Positions 57,342 to 64,000 of a stretch of DNA of 64,000 nucleotides are shown piece after piece. The stretch comes from Solibacillus sp040273735 (GTDB lineage: Bacteria; Bacillota; Bacilli; Bacillales_A; Planococcaceae), in assembly GCF_040273735.1 (NCBI RefSeq), contig NZ_JBELZM010000007.1, positions 62,001 through 126,000 of the forward strand. The letters run 5' to 3'. The translations under genes and the position numbers were made by a program. The notes under the pieces are model-generated. The model did no database searches and was not told the DNA's origin. It worked only from the letters and a program-made list of their open reading frames with translations. Every line of letters begins with the position of its first letter. Position 1 is the stretch's first letter.

Positions 57342-57387
57342 TTTGAAGATTTTTTAGGTAAATTAGATATTGGAAGGAGTTTTTAAA

Positions 57388-57562
57388 TTGTCTAGTATTT
57401 ACTCAACAGCTATTTTTTCTGGTATCGGATTAATAAGTAATTTTTATTATTCGCTACTTTATTAAGAAACAACGGACTCATAAGGACTTTTATATTGTAG
57501 TCATATCATGCGTTTTTTTCTCTATATTAACATTATATTTAATTGATATTCATTTAAAGTGA
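57388..57562 (+). pseudogene. Broken small membrane protein gene
   Basis: GGAAGGAGTTTTTAAA precedes TTG at 57388, and the frame encodes MSSIYSTAIFSGIGLISNF then YYSLLY before a stop. One base later the next frame continues with KKQRTHKDFYIVVISCVFF and ends LIDIHLK. A single-base shift near 57462 would give one protein of about 57 residues with two membrane helices. Either the gene is inactivated or there is an indel error. Confidence 0.45.
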
Positions 57563-57594
57563 ATCAATATCCTTAAAAATGTGCGAAATTAGTT

Positions 57595-58704
57595 TTAAGC
57601 CTTATACGCCTTGTCTAAAACTAATATAGGTTTAATAGTTGAACCGTTTTTAGAATCAGCAAATGCTTGTTCAATTTGATTAAAATCATAAAACTTCACT
57701 AATTTATCTACCGGGAATTGGCCATTTTTAAAGAATTGAACTAATTTTGGGATAATTAATTGTGGTACTGCGTCACCTTCAATAACCCCTTTTAAAGTTT
57801 TTGCAGGACCAACAATCTCAGTAAACACGTTTAAAGTTAAGTCACGTTTTCCAACAGCTACAGAAGCGATTTCACCTTTTACGCGTAATGAGCGAATGCC
57901 CGTTAATGTTACTTCTGGAACACCAGTAGTTTCTAATGCATAATGAGCACCTTTACCAGTGATTTCAATAATGCGTGCTGTTACATCTTCTTGCTTACTA
58001 TTAATTGTGTGTGTTGCACCTAGCTCTTTTGCTAATTCAAGTCGACTATCATGAATGTCTACAGCAATGATTGGGTAGCATCCCGCAATTTTTGATGCCA
58101 TCATACCTGCTAATCCTACAGCACCAGTACCGAAAACGACAAAGCTTGAACCTGGTTCTGGTGCAAGTGAATTTAATACAGTACCACTACCAGTCATAAT
58201 ACCGCAACCTAATGGTCCAAGAAAGCGTAGGTCAATATCTTTATCTACTTTAATTGCATTACCTTCAGCAACTGTGGCGTAAGTGGCGAATGAAGATTGT
58301 CCAAAGAATTGAGATACATCTTGATTGTTTTCTGTGTGAAGTGGCGTCTCACCGTGTTTATTTTTACCCCCGAAGTTTAGAGGAAGCATATTTTCACAGC
58401 CACCAGCGTTACCTTCTAAGCAGTTATCACAGTGACCGCAGTAAGTGAAACCAAGTACCACATGGTCTCCTGGTTGAACTGTCGTTACGTTTGCCCCAAC
58501 TTTTTCTACAATTCCAGCACCCTCGTGGCCAAGTACCGCTGGGTAAGGAACAGGTGTAGATTTATCTAAAACAGTTGCATCCGTATGGCAAACACCCGTT
58601 GCAACGATTTTCACAAGTACTTCATCAGCTTTAGGCTCGTCTAAAATCAAAGTTTGTTGTTCGAAACTAGTAACATCCGTTGTTACCATTGCTTGAATTT
58701 TCAT
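57595..58704 (-). CDS. Zinc-dependent aryl/benzyl-alcohol dehydrogenase-like enzyme
   Basis: A 369-residue MDR alcohol dehydrogenase. It has catalytic zinc residues in TGVCHTDATVLD, GHEGAGIVEKVG and LGCGIMTGSG, the structural zinc cluster CGHCDNCLEGNAGGC, and NAD binding GTGAVGLAG. The sequence fits the aryl-alcohol dehydrogenase branch that oxidises benzyl and related alcohols. The ATG at 58704 follows AGGAGGTATTAAC. A TetR regulator is divergent from it with an inverted repeat between them, and both lie between att-like sites 1 and 2. Confidence 0.88.
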   Translation of the reverse strand: MKIQAMVTTDVTSFEQQTLILDEPKADEVLVKIVATGVCHTDATVLDKSTPVPYPAVLGHEGAGIVEKVGANVTTVQPGDHVVLGFTYCGHCDNCLEGNAGGCENMLPLNFGGKNKHGETPLHTENNQDVSQFFGQSSFATYATVAEGNAIKVDKDIDLRFLGPLGCGIMTGSGTVLNSLAPEPGSSFVVFGTGAVGLAGMMASKIAGCYPIIAVDIHDSRLELAKELGATHTINSKQEDVTARIIEITGKGAHYALETTGVPEVTLTGIRSLRVKGEIASVAVGKRDLTLNVFTEIVGPAKTLKGVIEGDAVPQLIIPKLVQFFKNGQFPVDKLVKFYDFNQIEQAFADSKNGSTIKPILVLDKAYKA

Positions 58705-58739
58705 GTTAATACCTCCTAAAAGTTGAAATGAATAAGATT

Positions 58740-58754
58740 CTATCGGTATGATAG
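58740..58754. promoter_or_regulatory. Candidate operator between the alcohol dehydrogenase and TetR genes
   Basis: CTATC-GGTAT-GATAG is an inverted repeat in the divergent promoter region, 36 bases before the alcohol dehydrogenase start. A second, weaker inverted repeat (CTAATTATAGTTAG) lies at about 58771-58784. Confidence 0.45.
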
Positions 58755-58902
58755 TATTACTCATTTAGAACTAATTATAGTTAGCGGAAAATTTGTATTC
58801 AATCATTATAAAAGTATTTTTGTATAGGTTTTCATCACCTAATCATAAGATGTATTGGTATTCAACATTATTATAAAAATGTCGATTTTGGAGGGTTGGT
58901 TG

Positions 58903-59499
58903 GTGGAAAAAAAAGAAGATCGTCGCATTGAAAGGACTAAGAATCAACTTAGGCAAACATTGAAAACACTTGTGGTAAAGAACGGTTATTCGAATGTACG
59001 TGTAAAGGATATTGTAGAAAATGCTAACTATAACCGAACAACCTTTTATGTGCATTACGATAGCAAGGATGAGCTTGCTGCAGAAATTATTGCGCTCGAA
59101 ATGGAAAATTTCTTGTATGAATTTTGTAAGCCAGTTCGAGATAATCCATTATTAGATTTACGTAAAATGGATGCTTCAGGTACGGACGTATTTCATTATA
59201 TCAAAGAGAATCGAAGCTTTTATGATTTACTTGTGCTTGAAAATACAATTCCAAATATTAATCAAACCTTATTAGCAGTATTACAAGATATATTCCAAAA
59301 TCGGATGTATTTTTTAGGAGATCAAGCTTCTGAAATTAACGCACCTTACTTTATTAATTATCGCTCCTACGGTATATATGGATTTATTTTAGAATGGATT
59401 CGAAGTAGCTACGATGCAAAACCAGCCGAAATGGCAAGACGGATTATTAATCTATTACATTATCATTCCTCACTTATGACTCAACTAAGTGAGGAATGA
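58903..59499 (+). CDS. TetR/AcrR family regulator
   Basis: A 198-residue regulator. I start at GTG (58903), seven bases after GGAGGG; an adjacent TTG is also possible. The helix-turn-helix is VKDIVENANYNRTTFYVHY followed by SKDELAAEI. The C-terminal domain contains YFINYRSYGIYGFILEWI, typical of the dihydroxyacetone-kinase-operon type TetR_C domain. It probably controls the divergent alcohol dehydrogenase gene in response to an alcohol or aldehyde. Confidence 0.86.
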   Translation: MEKKEDRRIERTKNQLRQTLKTLVVKNGYSNVRVKDIVENANYNRTTFYVHYDSKDELAAEIIALEMENFLYEFCKPVRDNPLLDLRKMDASGTDVFHYIKENRSFYDLLVLENTIPNINQTLLAVLQDIFQNRMYFLGDQASEINAPYFINYRSYGIYGFILEWIRSSYDAKPAEMARRIINLLHYHSSLMTQLSEE

Positions 59500-59609
59500 G
59501 GTAATGGCGAATTGCTCATACAAGCCGTCGAGTGAAAAGCCAGTCGAAATAATTATGATAAACGCAAAAAGTGACCTCTTTGATCGTAAAAAAATATATA
59601 AATAACAAA

Positions 59610-59646
59610 GCACCTAGAACACTTGATTAGGAAGCGTCCTAGGTGC
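59610..59646. terminator. Terminator hairpin downstream of rlmH
   Basis: GCACCTAG pairs with CTAGGTGC with inner stem ACACTTGA / TTAGGAAGCGT partly paired, A-rich left flank and T-rich right flank. It lies behind both the TetR gene and rlmH (convergent) and resembles the hairpins at 50747 and 31213. Confidence 0.75.
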
Positions 59647-59660
59647 TATTTTTAAAAACC

Positions 59661-59690
59661 GCACTTACTTATGATAAGGTTCACCCTTAA
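59661..59690 (-). repeat. att-like site 1 at the rlmH 3' end
   Basis: The last codons and stop of rlmH read GAACCTTATCATAAGTAA on the minus strand. The staphylococcal SCC attachment site at the same place in orfX/rlmH has the same core (TTATCATAAGTAA type). Three further copies of this motif follow downstream in the same orientation. Confidence 0.75.
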
Positions 59691-60144
59691 TAATTCTAAA
59701 ACTGCGGTAAATTTGTTCTACTAGCACGAGTTTCATCAACTGGTGGGGTAGTGTCATTTTTCCGAAGCACAATTTTTCATCCGCGCGCTTAAGTACATCC
59801 GTATGCAATCCCAATGATCCGCCTATAACAAACGCCACTTTGCTTTTCCCGTAAGTCATTAGCGCCTCTAGGTCTGCGGCCATTTCTTCACTTGTTTTCA
59901 TTTTACCGTCAAGAGCTAACGCGATGACATATGTACCGTCATTAATTTTAGCAAGGATACGGTCCCCTTCCTTACGTTTGACGATTTCCATATCAGCTTC
60001 ACTTAACTGCTCAGGTGCTTTCTCATCCGGTACTTCTACTAAATCGATTTTTGCATAGCCGCCTAATCGCTTCACATATTCCTCAATGCCCATTTTTAAA
60101 TATTTTTCTTTCAACTTACCAACCGAGATGATAGTAATATTCAC
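59665..60144 (-). CDS. rlmH: 23S rRNA (pseudouridine1915-N3)-methyltransferase RlmH
   Basis: A 159-residue SPOUT methyltransferase of usual length with a GTG start. It has VGKLKEKYLKMGIEEYVKRL at the N-terminus, the SAM-knot FVIGGSLGLHTDVLKRAD, and the C-terminal QIYRSFRIIKGEPYHK. It methylates pseudouridine 1915 in helix 69 of 23S rRNA. Downstream of htrC and the Wal operon is its conserved position. Its 3' end is intact and carries the att-like motif. Confidence 0.97.
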   Translation of the reverse strand: MNITIISVGKLKEKYLKMGIEEYVKRLGGYAKIDLVEVPDEKAPEQLSEADMEIVKRKEGDRILAKINDGTYVIALALDGKMKTSEEMAADLEALMTYGKSKVAFVIGGSLGLHTDVLKRADEKLCFGKMTLPHQLMKLVLVEQIYRSFRIIKGEPYHK

Positions 60145-60147
60145 AAC

Positions 60148-60561
60148 TTATCCACCTTTACGTTCCATTTACAAACAAGTTATCCACAAAAGTTATGCAC
60201 ATATCCACAAATATAAACTATATATTGTGTAAAGTTATTTACTTGATACAACATATGTTGCTGGCTGTTCACAGTAGGAACAAGTTGTTGATAACTTTTC
60301 CCCTTCTGATAACAAATCCATCATCGGGAAATTTTCCGTTTCTGCCACGTGCATATCTAACGCATGATCTATATGGGTTTCACAGCTGTATGTCTCCATT
60401 TTTAAACCTTCTTTCTATTCTGAAATTTCCACAAACTTATTCACAATTTTTAAAATGTTATCCACAACCCATTGTAACAGACAAAAAACGAGTAGAAAAG
60501 ACAAGCCTTTTTCTTCTCTACCCGTTGTGTACAATTTCATTCTTTAATTAAGTTATCCACA
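60148..60561. promoter_or_regulatory. Cluster of DnaA boxes between rlmH and htrC
   Basis: Five exact TTATNCACA boxes in one orientation start at 60180 (TTATCCACA), 60193 (TTATGCACA), 60437 (TTATTCACA), 60458 (TTATCCACA) and 60553 (TTATCCACA). Near matches are at 60148 (TTATCCACC), 60201 (ATATCCACA) and, inverted, 60286 (TGTTGATAA). The region has no supported gene; one long plus-strand frame lacks a ribosome binding site and is probably chance. Confidence 0.75.
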
Positions 60562-60562
60562 T

Positions 60563-61855
60563 TTACAATTGTGCATTTTCTACTAACTCTAAATTAGCTT
60601 CTACTATTTTACCGTTGCGATATACTTTAATTTTCAACGTATCGCCTATAGATTTTTCATTATATAAATGTTTGCGAAGTTCAATTGCATTTTCAATTTT
60701 TTCTCCATCCATTTCTACAATGACATCATACTGCTGTAATCCTGCCTTATCCGCAGCTGAACCTCTTACAACTTGGGAAATGACAACACCATTCGTTACT
60801 TCTTCAGGTAATTTTAACGTTTGCTGTTGATAATAAGCCGGTACTTCCGCTAAATCAACTAAGGAAATTCCCATCGTTGGGCGTTGTACTTCTCCGTGCT
60901 TTTCAAGTTGTTCAATAATCGGAATTGCTGAATTGATTGGAATTGCAAATCCTAAGCCCTCAACTGAAGACTGGGCAATTTTCATAGAATTTATACCGAT
61001 TAATTCACCTGCAATATTCACTAATGCGCCACCTGAGTTTCCTGAGTTGATTGCTGCATCAGTCTGTAATACTTCTGTAGACCAGTCTTCTGCACCATCC
61101 TCATTTAAGTCGACTGGCACCGAGCGGTCTTTCCCCGAAATTACACCTGTTGTTACAGAACCATAAAAATCTAAGCCCAATGGATTTCCGATCGCGATTA
61201 CCGTTTCACCTTGTTTTAATACATCCGAATCTCCGAAGTTAGCTACTGTATCAATTCCTTCACTTGGTATTGAAAGTATTGCTAAGTCTGTCCAAATATC
61301 AGAACCGATAAGCTCTGCTTTTACTTTTTCGCCATCATCTAAAGTTACTTCAATTTGTTCTGCCCCATCTACAACATGGTGGTTCGTTACGATAAAGGCA
61401 AAGTTCCCTTCTTTTTTATAAACAACCCCTGAACCGCTACCTACCGCTTGAGCTTCTCCAGTACTTTGATTCCAGAAGTTTGGTGCTACATTTTGAATAT
61501 TTGTAATCCCAACAACGGCACTCGATACTTTTTCAACCGCATTTGTTACATCTGTTGTCACCTCTGTTGCAGTTTGACTGATCGTTGAGTTTGGGGAATC
61601 ATTTGTAACCGAGTTTACATCATTACCACCTGGTAGCTGATTTGCCAACGAGGGAAGCAGGAGCCATAATAATAAAGCACCAACGACAACACCGCTTAAG
61701 CCAGATAAAAAGTATCCGCCTTTATTGCCTCCTTTTTTTTCTTTTCTATTTTGCCGCTGTTTTTTTTCTTCTTCTTCTCTTTTTAAACGAGCCTCAAGCT
61801 CTGCAATACGATCATTTTGGGTTTCTTTCTTATCGTCTTCAGGATAGTATCCCAT
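60563..61855 (-). CDS. htrC: HtrA-like membrane-anchored serine protease HtrC
   Basis: A 430-residue protein starting MGYYPEDDKK; this ATG is placed eight bases after GGAAGG. It has a charged cytoplasmic N-terminus, one membrane helix (YFLSGLSGVVVGALLLWLLL) and a trypsin-like domain with catalytic His in VTNHHVVDGA, Asp in IWTDLAILSI and Ser in NSGNSGGALVN. A single PDZ domain is at the C-terminus (GSAADKAGLQQYDVIVEMDG). It degrades or refolds misfolded exported proteins. It lies downstream of walJ as in B. subtilis, but a terminator separates them. Confidence 0.94.
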   Translation of the reverse strand: MGYYPEDDKKETQNDRIAELEARLKREEEEKKQRQNRKEKKGGNKGGYFLSGLSGVVVGALLLWLLLPSLANQLPGGNDVNSVTNDSPNSTISQTATEVTTDVTNAVEKVSSAVVGITNIQNVAPNFWNQSTGEAQAVGSGSGVVYKKEGNFAFIVTNHHVVDGAEQIEVTLDDGEKVKAELIGSDIWTDLAILSIPSEGIDTVANFGDSDVLKQGETVIAIGNPLGLDFYGSVTTGVISGKDRSVPVDLNEDGAEDWSTEVLQTDAAINSGNSGGALVNIAGELIGINSMKIAQSSVEGLGFAIPINSAIPIIEQLEKHGEVQRPTMGISLVDLAEVPAYYQQQTLKLPEEVTNGVVISQVVRGSAADKAGLQQYDVIVEMDGEKIENAIELRKHLYNEKSIGDTLKIKVYRNGKIVEANLELVENAQL

Positions 61856-61958
61856 ATCGCTCATCCTTCCTTTATTCTTCTTACTGATAGCATACACACT
61901 TAACATTAAAATTAGATGAAAATCACATAAAACCTAATTAAAAATTGTCACAAAAATA

Positions 61959-61996
61959 AAAAAGGTATGCTAAAAGTAGAAACTTTTAACACACCT
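61959..61996 (-). terminator. Terminator between walJ and htrC
   Basis: On the minus strand AGGTGTGTTAAAAG pairs with CTTTTAGCATACCT with one or two mismatches, followed by TTTTTT. Confidence 0.8.
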
Positions 61997-62036
61997 ATCT
62001 TTTACCCATATTTACTTCAATTATGCCTTGCTGCAA

Positions 62037-62825
62037 TTAAACTGTCACAAGCTTTGTCGGCTCATTTGCATCGGTATCATGCAGATGCAGATATTCCCCT
62101 GCCATAATGCCGCAAGACTCCAATGTCTGTTCTACGCTCATCCGCGCCAAATCTTTCATATTGTTGTCTTTACTTAAATGCGCCAAATAAATTTGCGTCG
62201 GTTTTTCTGCAACAACATCAGCCATTGCCACTGCAGCATCCTCATTCGATACATGTCCTACATCGGATAATATACGGCGTTTAATACTCCAAGGGTATTT
62301 GCCCATTTGAAGCATACTCACATCGTGATTACTTTCAAATACGTAGGCATCTGCTGCTGAAATATATCCTTTCATCCGGTCGCTGACATAGCCTGTATCT
62401 GTAATGACCACAAGCTTCCGTCCGTTTTCATAGAATGTATAGAACATTGGTTCAGCAGCATCGTGAGACACGGCAAACGATTGAATATCCAGCCCTCCAA
62501 ACGTTTTTACTGTTTCCATATCAAAGTCGAAACATAAATCTGTTGGAATTGTTCCTATGAGCCCGTCCATTGCTGTCCATGTTTTTGCATTTGCAAAGAC
62601 CGGAATATTATATTTACGTGCAATGACACCAAGCCCTTTAATATGGTCACTATGCTCATGTGTTACTAAAATACCTGATAAATTTTTCATATCACGATCT
62701 ATATTAGCAAACAGTTGCTCCATTTTCTTTCCGCTTAAGCCTGCATCAATCAAAAATGAATGTTCATCATTTTCTACGTAGACTGCGTTTCCTGTACTGC
62801 CACTTGCTAAAACGCTAAATCGCAT
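62037..62825 (-). CDS. walJ: MBL-fold hydrolase WalJ (YycJ)
   Basis: A 262-residue metallo-beta-lactamase-fold protein with the metal motif THEHSDHIKGLG, an N-terminal VLASGSTGNAVYVEN and a later AHLSKDNNM. In the family WalJ/YycJ is a 5'-exonuclease-like protein linked to mismatch repair and cell-wall signalling. It follows walI by 12 bases as part of the Wal operon. Confidence 0.95.
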   Translation of the reverse strand: MRFSVLASGSTGNAVYVENDEHSFLIDAGLSGKKMEQLFANIDRDMKNLSGILVTHEHSDHIKGLGVIARKYNIPVFANAKTWTAMDGLIGTIPTDLCFDFDMETVKTFGGLDIQSFAVSHDAAEPMFYTFYENGRKLVVITDTGYVSDRMKGYISAADAYVFESNHDVSMLQMGKYPWSIKRRILSDVGHVSNEDAAVAMADVVAEKPTQIYLAHLSKDNNMKDLARMSVEQTLESCGIMAGEYLHLHDTDANEPTKLVTV

Positions 62826-62837
62826 TGTTAAAACTCC

Positions 62838-63677
62838 CTACTCTTCCAAATCCTCTGTCTGCTCGACAATTTCGGATAAGTCATTTTGGATCTCCACAAT
62901 TCGTCCCTGTACCGCATTCACAAAATGTATTTCTTCTGTGTCATCAGCCAGCTTTACCCGTACTTCCCATGTCGGTGCAAATACTTGTGTTTGCGTTAAT
63001 TGAACAATTGTAGAGTAGCCTAGATTCATTTCCGTAATCTGAGAATCCGGTTTTAATAAATTCTTTCCATATAAAATCTGCAATACTTGTCTTGCAGTTA
63101 ATAGATTTTGCTGTTTATCTAACTTTTCATGCTTTTCCAGCATTGTTTGCTCATAAGAAACAATATGGTTTTCATCATCCCAGTAAAGTTTTACATAACC
63201 ACGCACATTATAATACAGTGTTACGTCATTCACCTTCTGGAAAAATGTCGCTTCTTTTTTCTCTTTATCGATATCCCAAAGCACATAGGAATCACCTTCA
63301 TATACATTGTTGTGGACAAAATCAGTATAGGAATCTCGGGTATCGCTTTTCTGAAGCTTTACAGGCTTGTCCATTGTCACAATCAGCTTATTGTTATTTT
63401 CTATCTTTGCGCTTTGATTCTTAAAATATGGCACCTCAGATGGAGAGAAATTTTTAATTTGTCCGGAATAATATGCTGCACTTTCCTTATTGTTCGGAAG
63501 GGCAATATACGTTATATTATCTTCCTTCAAACGTGCTTCAATTTCCATCGTTTCCCCTAAAACTTCTATTTTCTCTCCTTCTTTATAGCTTTCTAAATAC
63601 TGCGTATATAAAAAGAGATTCAATACTAGAAAAACCCATATAAAAATAGTTTTCGTTCTACTCCAATCCAACTTCAT
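62838..63677 (-). CDS. walI: Regulatory protein WalI (YycI)
   Basis: A 279-residue protein with one N-terminal membrane helix (TIFIWVFLVLNLFLYTQYL) and an extracellular YycI domain (EVPYFKNQSAKI, VTLYYNVRGYVKLYW, WEVRVKLADD). It acts with WalH to control the kinase WalK at the division site. The ATG at 63677 follows GGGGG inside the end of walH, so the two genes overlap by about 20 bases. Confidence 0.94.
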   Translation of the reverse strand: MKLDWSRTKTIFIWVFLVLNLFLYTQYLESYKEGEKIEVLGETMEIEARLKEDNITYIALPNNKESAAYYSGQIKNFSPSEVPYFKNQSAKIENNNKLIVTMDKPVKLQKSDTRDSYTDFVHNNVYEGDSYVLWDIDKEKKEATFFQKVNDVTLYYNVRGYVKLYWDDENHIVSYEQTMLEKHEKLDKQQNLLTARQVLQILYGKNLLKPDSQITEMNLGYSTIVQLTQTQVFAPTWEVRVKLADDTEEIHFVNAVQGRIVEIQNDLSEIVEQTEDLEE

Positions 63678-64000
63678 CACCCCCTATTTCCTCGGGTGAA
63701 AGGCGTGTCCATACATTGTTTGTAACGGCAAACCATCTTGGCTCCAATACGAGGACCAAATCCGTATCCTGCTCTGATTCTTCAAGCGTTAATTCGTACC
63801 CAACAACGATTTCCTCTGTTTCATTAAATAATTTATTATCTTTTGTACGAAGCAACTCAACTATTTGTTCCCCTGATTCCAGATCCCTCTGTACCCTTTC
63901 AATATTAGTACCCATTGAATAATAAGGGCGGCGGTAACGGAAAATACGGTTTTCACCCCAAGTAGTTACGAGACGCGTTGTCGTAACTTTACTGTATACA
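63658..64000 (-). CDS. walH: Regulatory protein WalH (YycH), C-terminal part
   Basis: The reading frame is open to the right edge, so only the last 113 codons or so are present. It reads TRLVTTWGENRIFRYRRPYY, then LESGEQIVELLRTKD and VLEPRWFAVTNNVWTRL, typical of the YycH C-terminal domain, and ends EVGLE. It restrains WalK together with WalI. The rest of the Wal operon (walR, walK) should lie beyond the window. Confidence 0.9.
   Translation of the reverse strand, partial: VYSKVTTTRLVTTWGENRIFRYRRPYYSMGTNIERVQRDLESGEQIVELLRTKDNKLFNETEEIVVGYELTLEESEQDTDLVLVLEPRWFAVTNNVWTRLSPEEIGGDEVGLE

Noticed and set aside
50740..59690. Search for ccrA/ccrB/ccrC, tyrosine integrase or transposase genes
   Set aside because: None of the frames in the region shows recombinase motifs, so the island is described by its att-like repeats only.
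60195..60551. 118-codon plus-strand frame between rlmH and htrC
   Set aside because: It has no ribosome binding site, contains the DnaA boxes and shows no recognisable protein pattern.

Overview
The window looks like a chromosomal stretch of an AT-rich, endospore-forming member of the Bacillales. A CtsR-McsA-McsB-ClpC operon, a Wal (YycHIJ) operon with HtrC and RlmH, a CotD-like coat protein, a type III polyketide synthase/methyltransferase pair, and a remnant S-layer-homology (SLH) protein together suggest the Planococcaceae (Solibacillus/Lysinibacillus type). The genus is inferred from gene content only. A run of ten N at 52680-52689 shows that the sequence is a scaffold joined from two contigs.

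Layout. 1-11173 (minus strand): the conserved ispF-ispD-yacL / radA / clpC-mcsB-mcsA-ctsR block. It carries two changes: an acetate-transporter-like gene sits where disA normally lies between radA and yacL, and a frameshifted leucine-rich-repeat/SLH gene sits between clpC and radA. 11300-20312: small membrane proteins, a HemAT-type globin-coupled chemoreceptor, a thioesterase, two aldehyde dehydrogenases (one with its DUF779 partner) and a pseudouridine synthase. 20381-24996: a complete branched-chain amino acid ABC transporter operon with CodY-like boxes upstream. 25220-39000: Ogt, malate:quinone oxidoreductase, DegV, a YjaZ-like protease, a cyclophilin lipoprotein, a zinc alcohol dehydrogenase, BcsA/BpsB (both apparently using rare start codons), a CotD-like protein, a sucrose-phosphate-synthase/phosphatase-like pair, Ohr, and a membrane protein resembling a catalytically dead M50 protease. 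39296-50622: a large secreted subtilase with an (Gly-Asn)22 tail, an OFA-type MFS transporter, a DUF4230 protein, a TVP38 protein, a divergent TetR/YhgE pair, and a sodium:solute symporter operon led by an unlisted 58-residue membrane protein.

50740-59690 is the most unusual part. Downstream of rlmH there are four same-orientation copies of a motif that matches the rlmH 3' end (core TATCATAAG). This resembles the attachment sites of staphylococcal SCC elements, which integrate at the rlmH (orfX) 3' end. The copies divide about 9 kb into three cargo blocks: an alcohol dehydrogenase with a divergent TetR regulator; a complete preQ1/queuosine operon (queD-queE-queF-queC-transporter) with two preQ1-I riboswitches; and an orphan PAS histidine kinase with degenerate small genes and the assembly gap. 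No ccr recombinase is visible. The first and last copies are followed by related terminator hairpins, as expected if one was the original rlmH terminator.

60144-64000: rlmH, an intergenic cluster of DnaA boxes, htrC, walJ, walI and a partial walH. This is the usual Wal neighbourhood, normally close to oriC.
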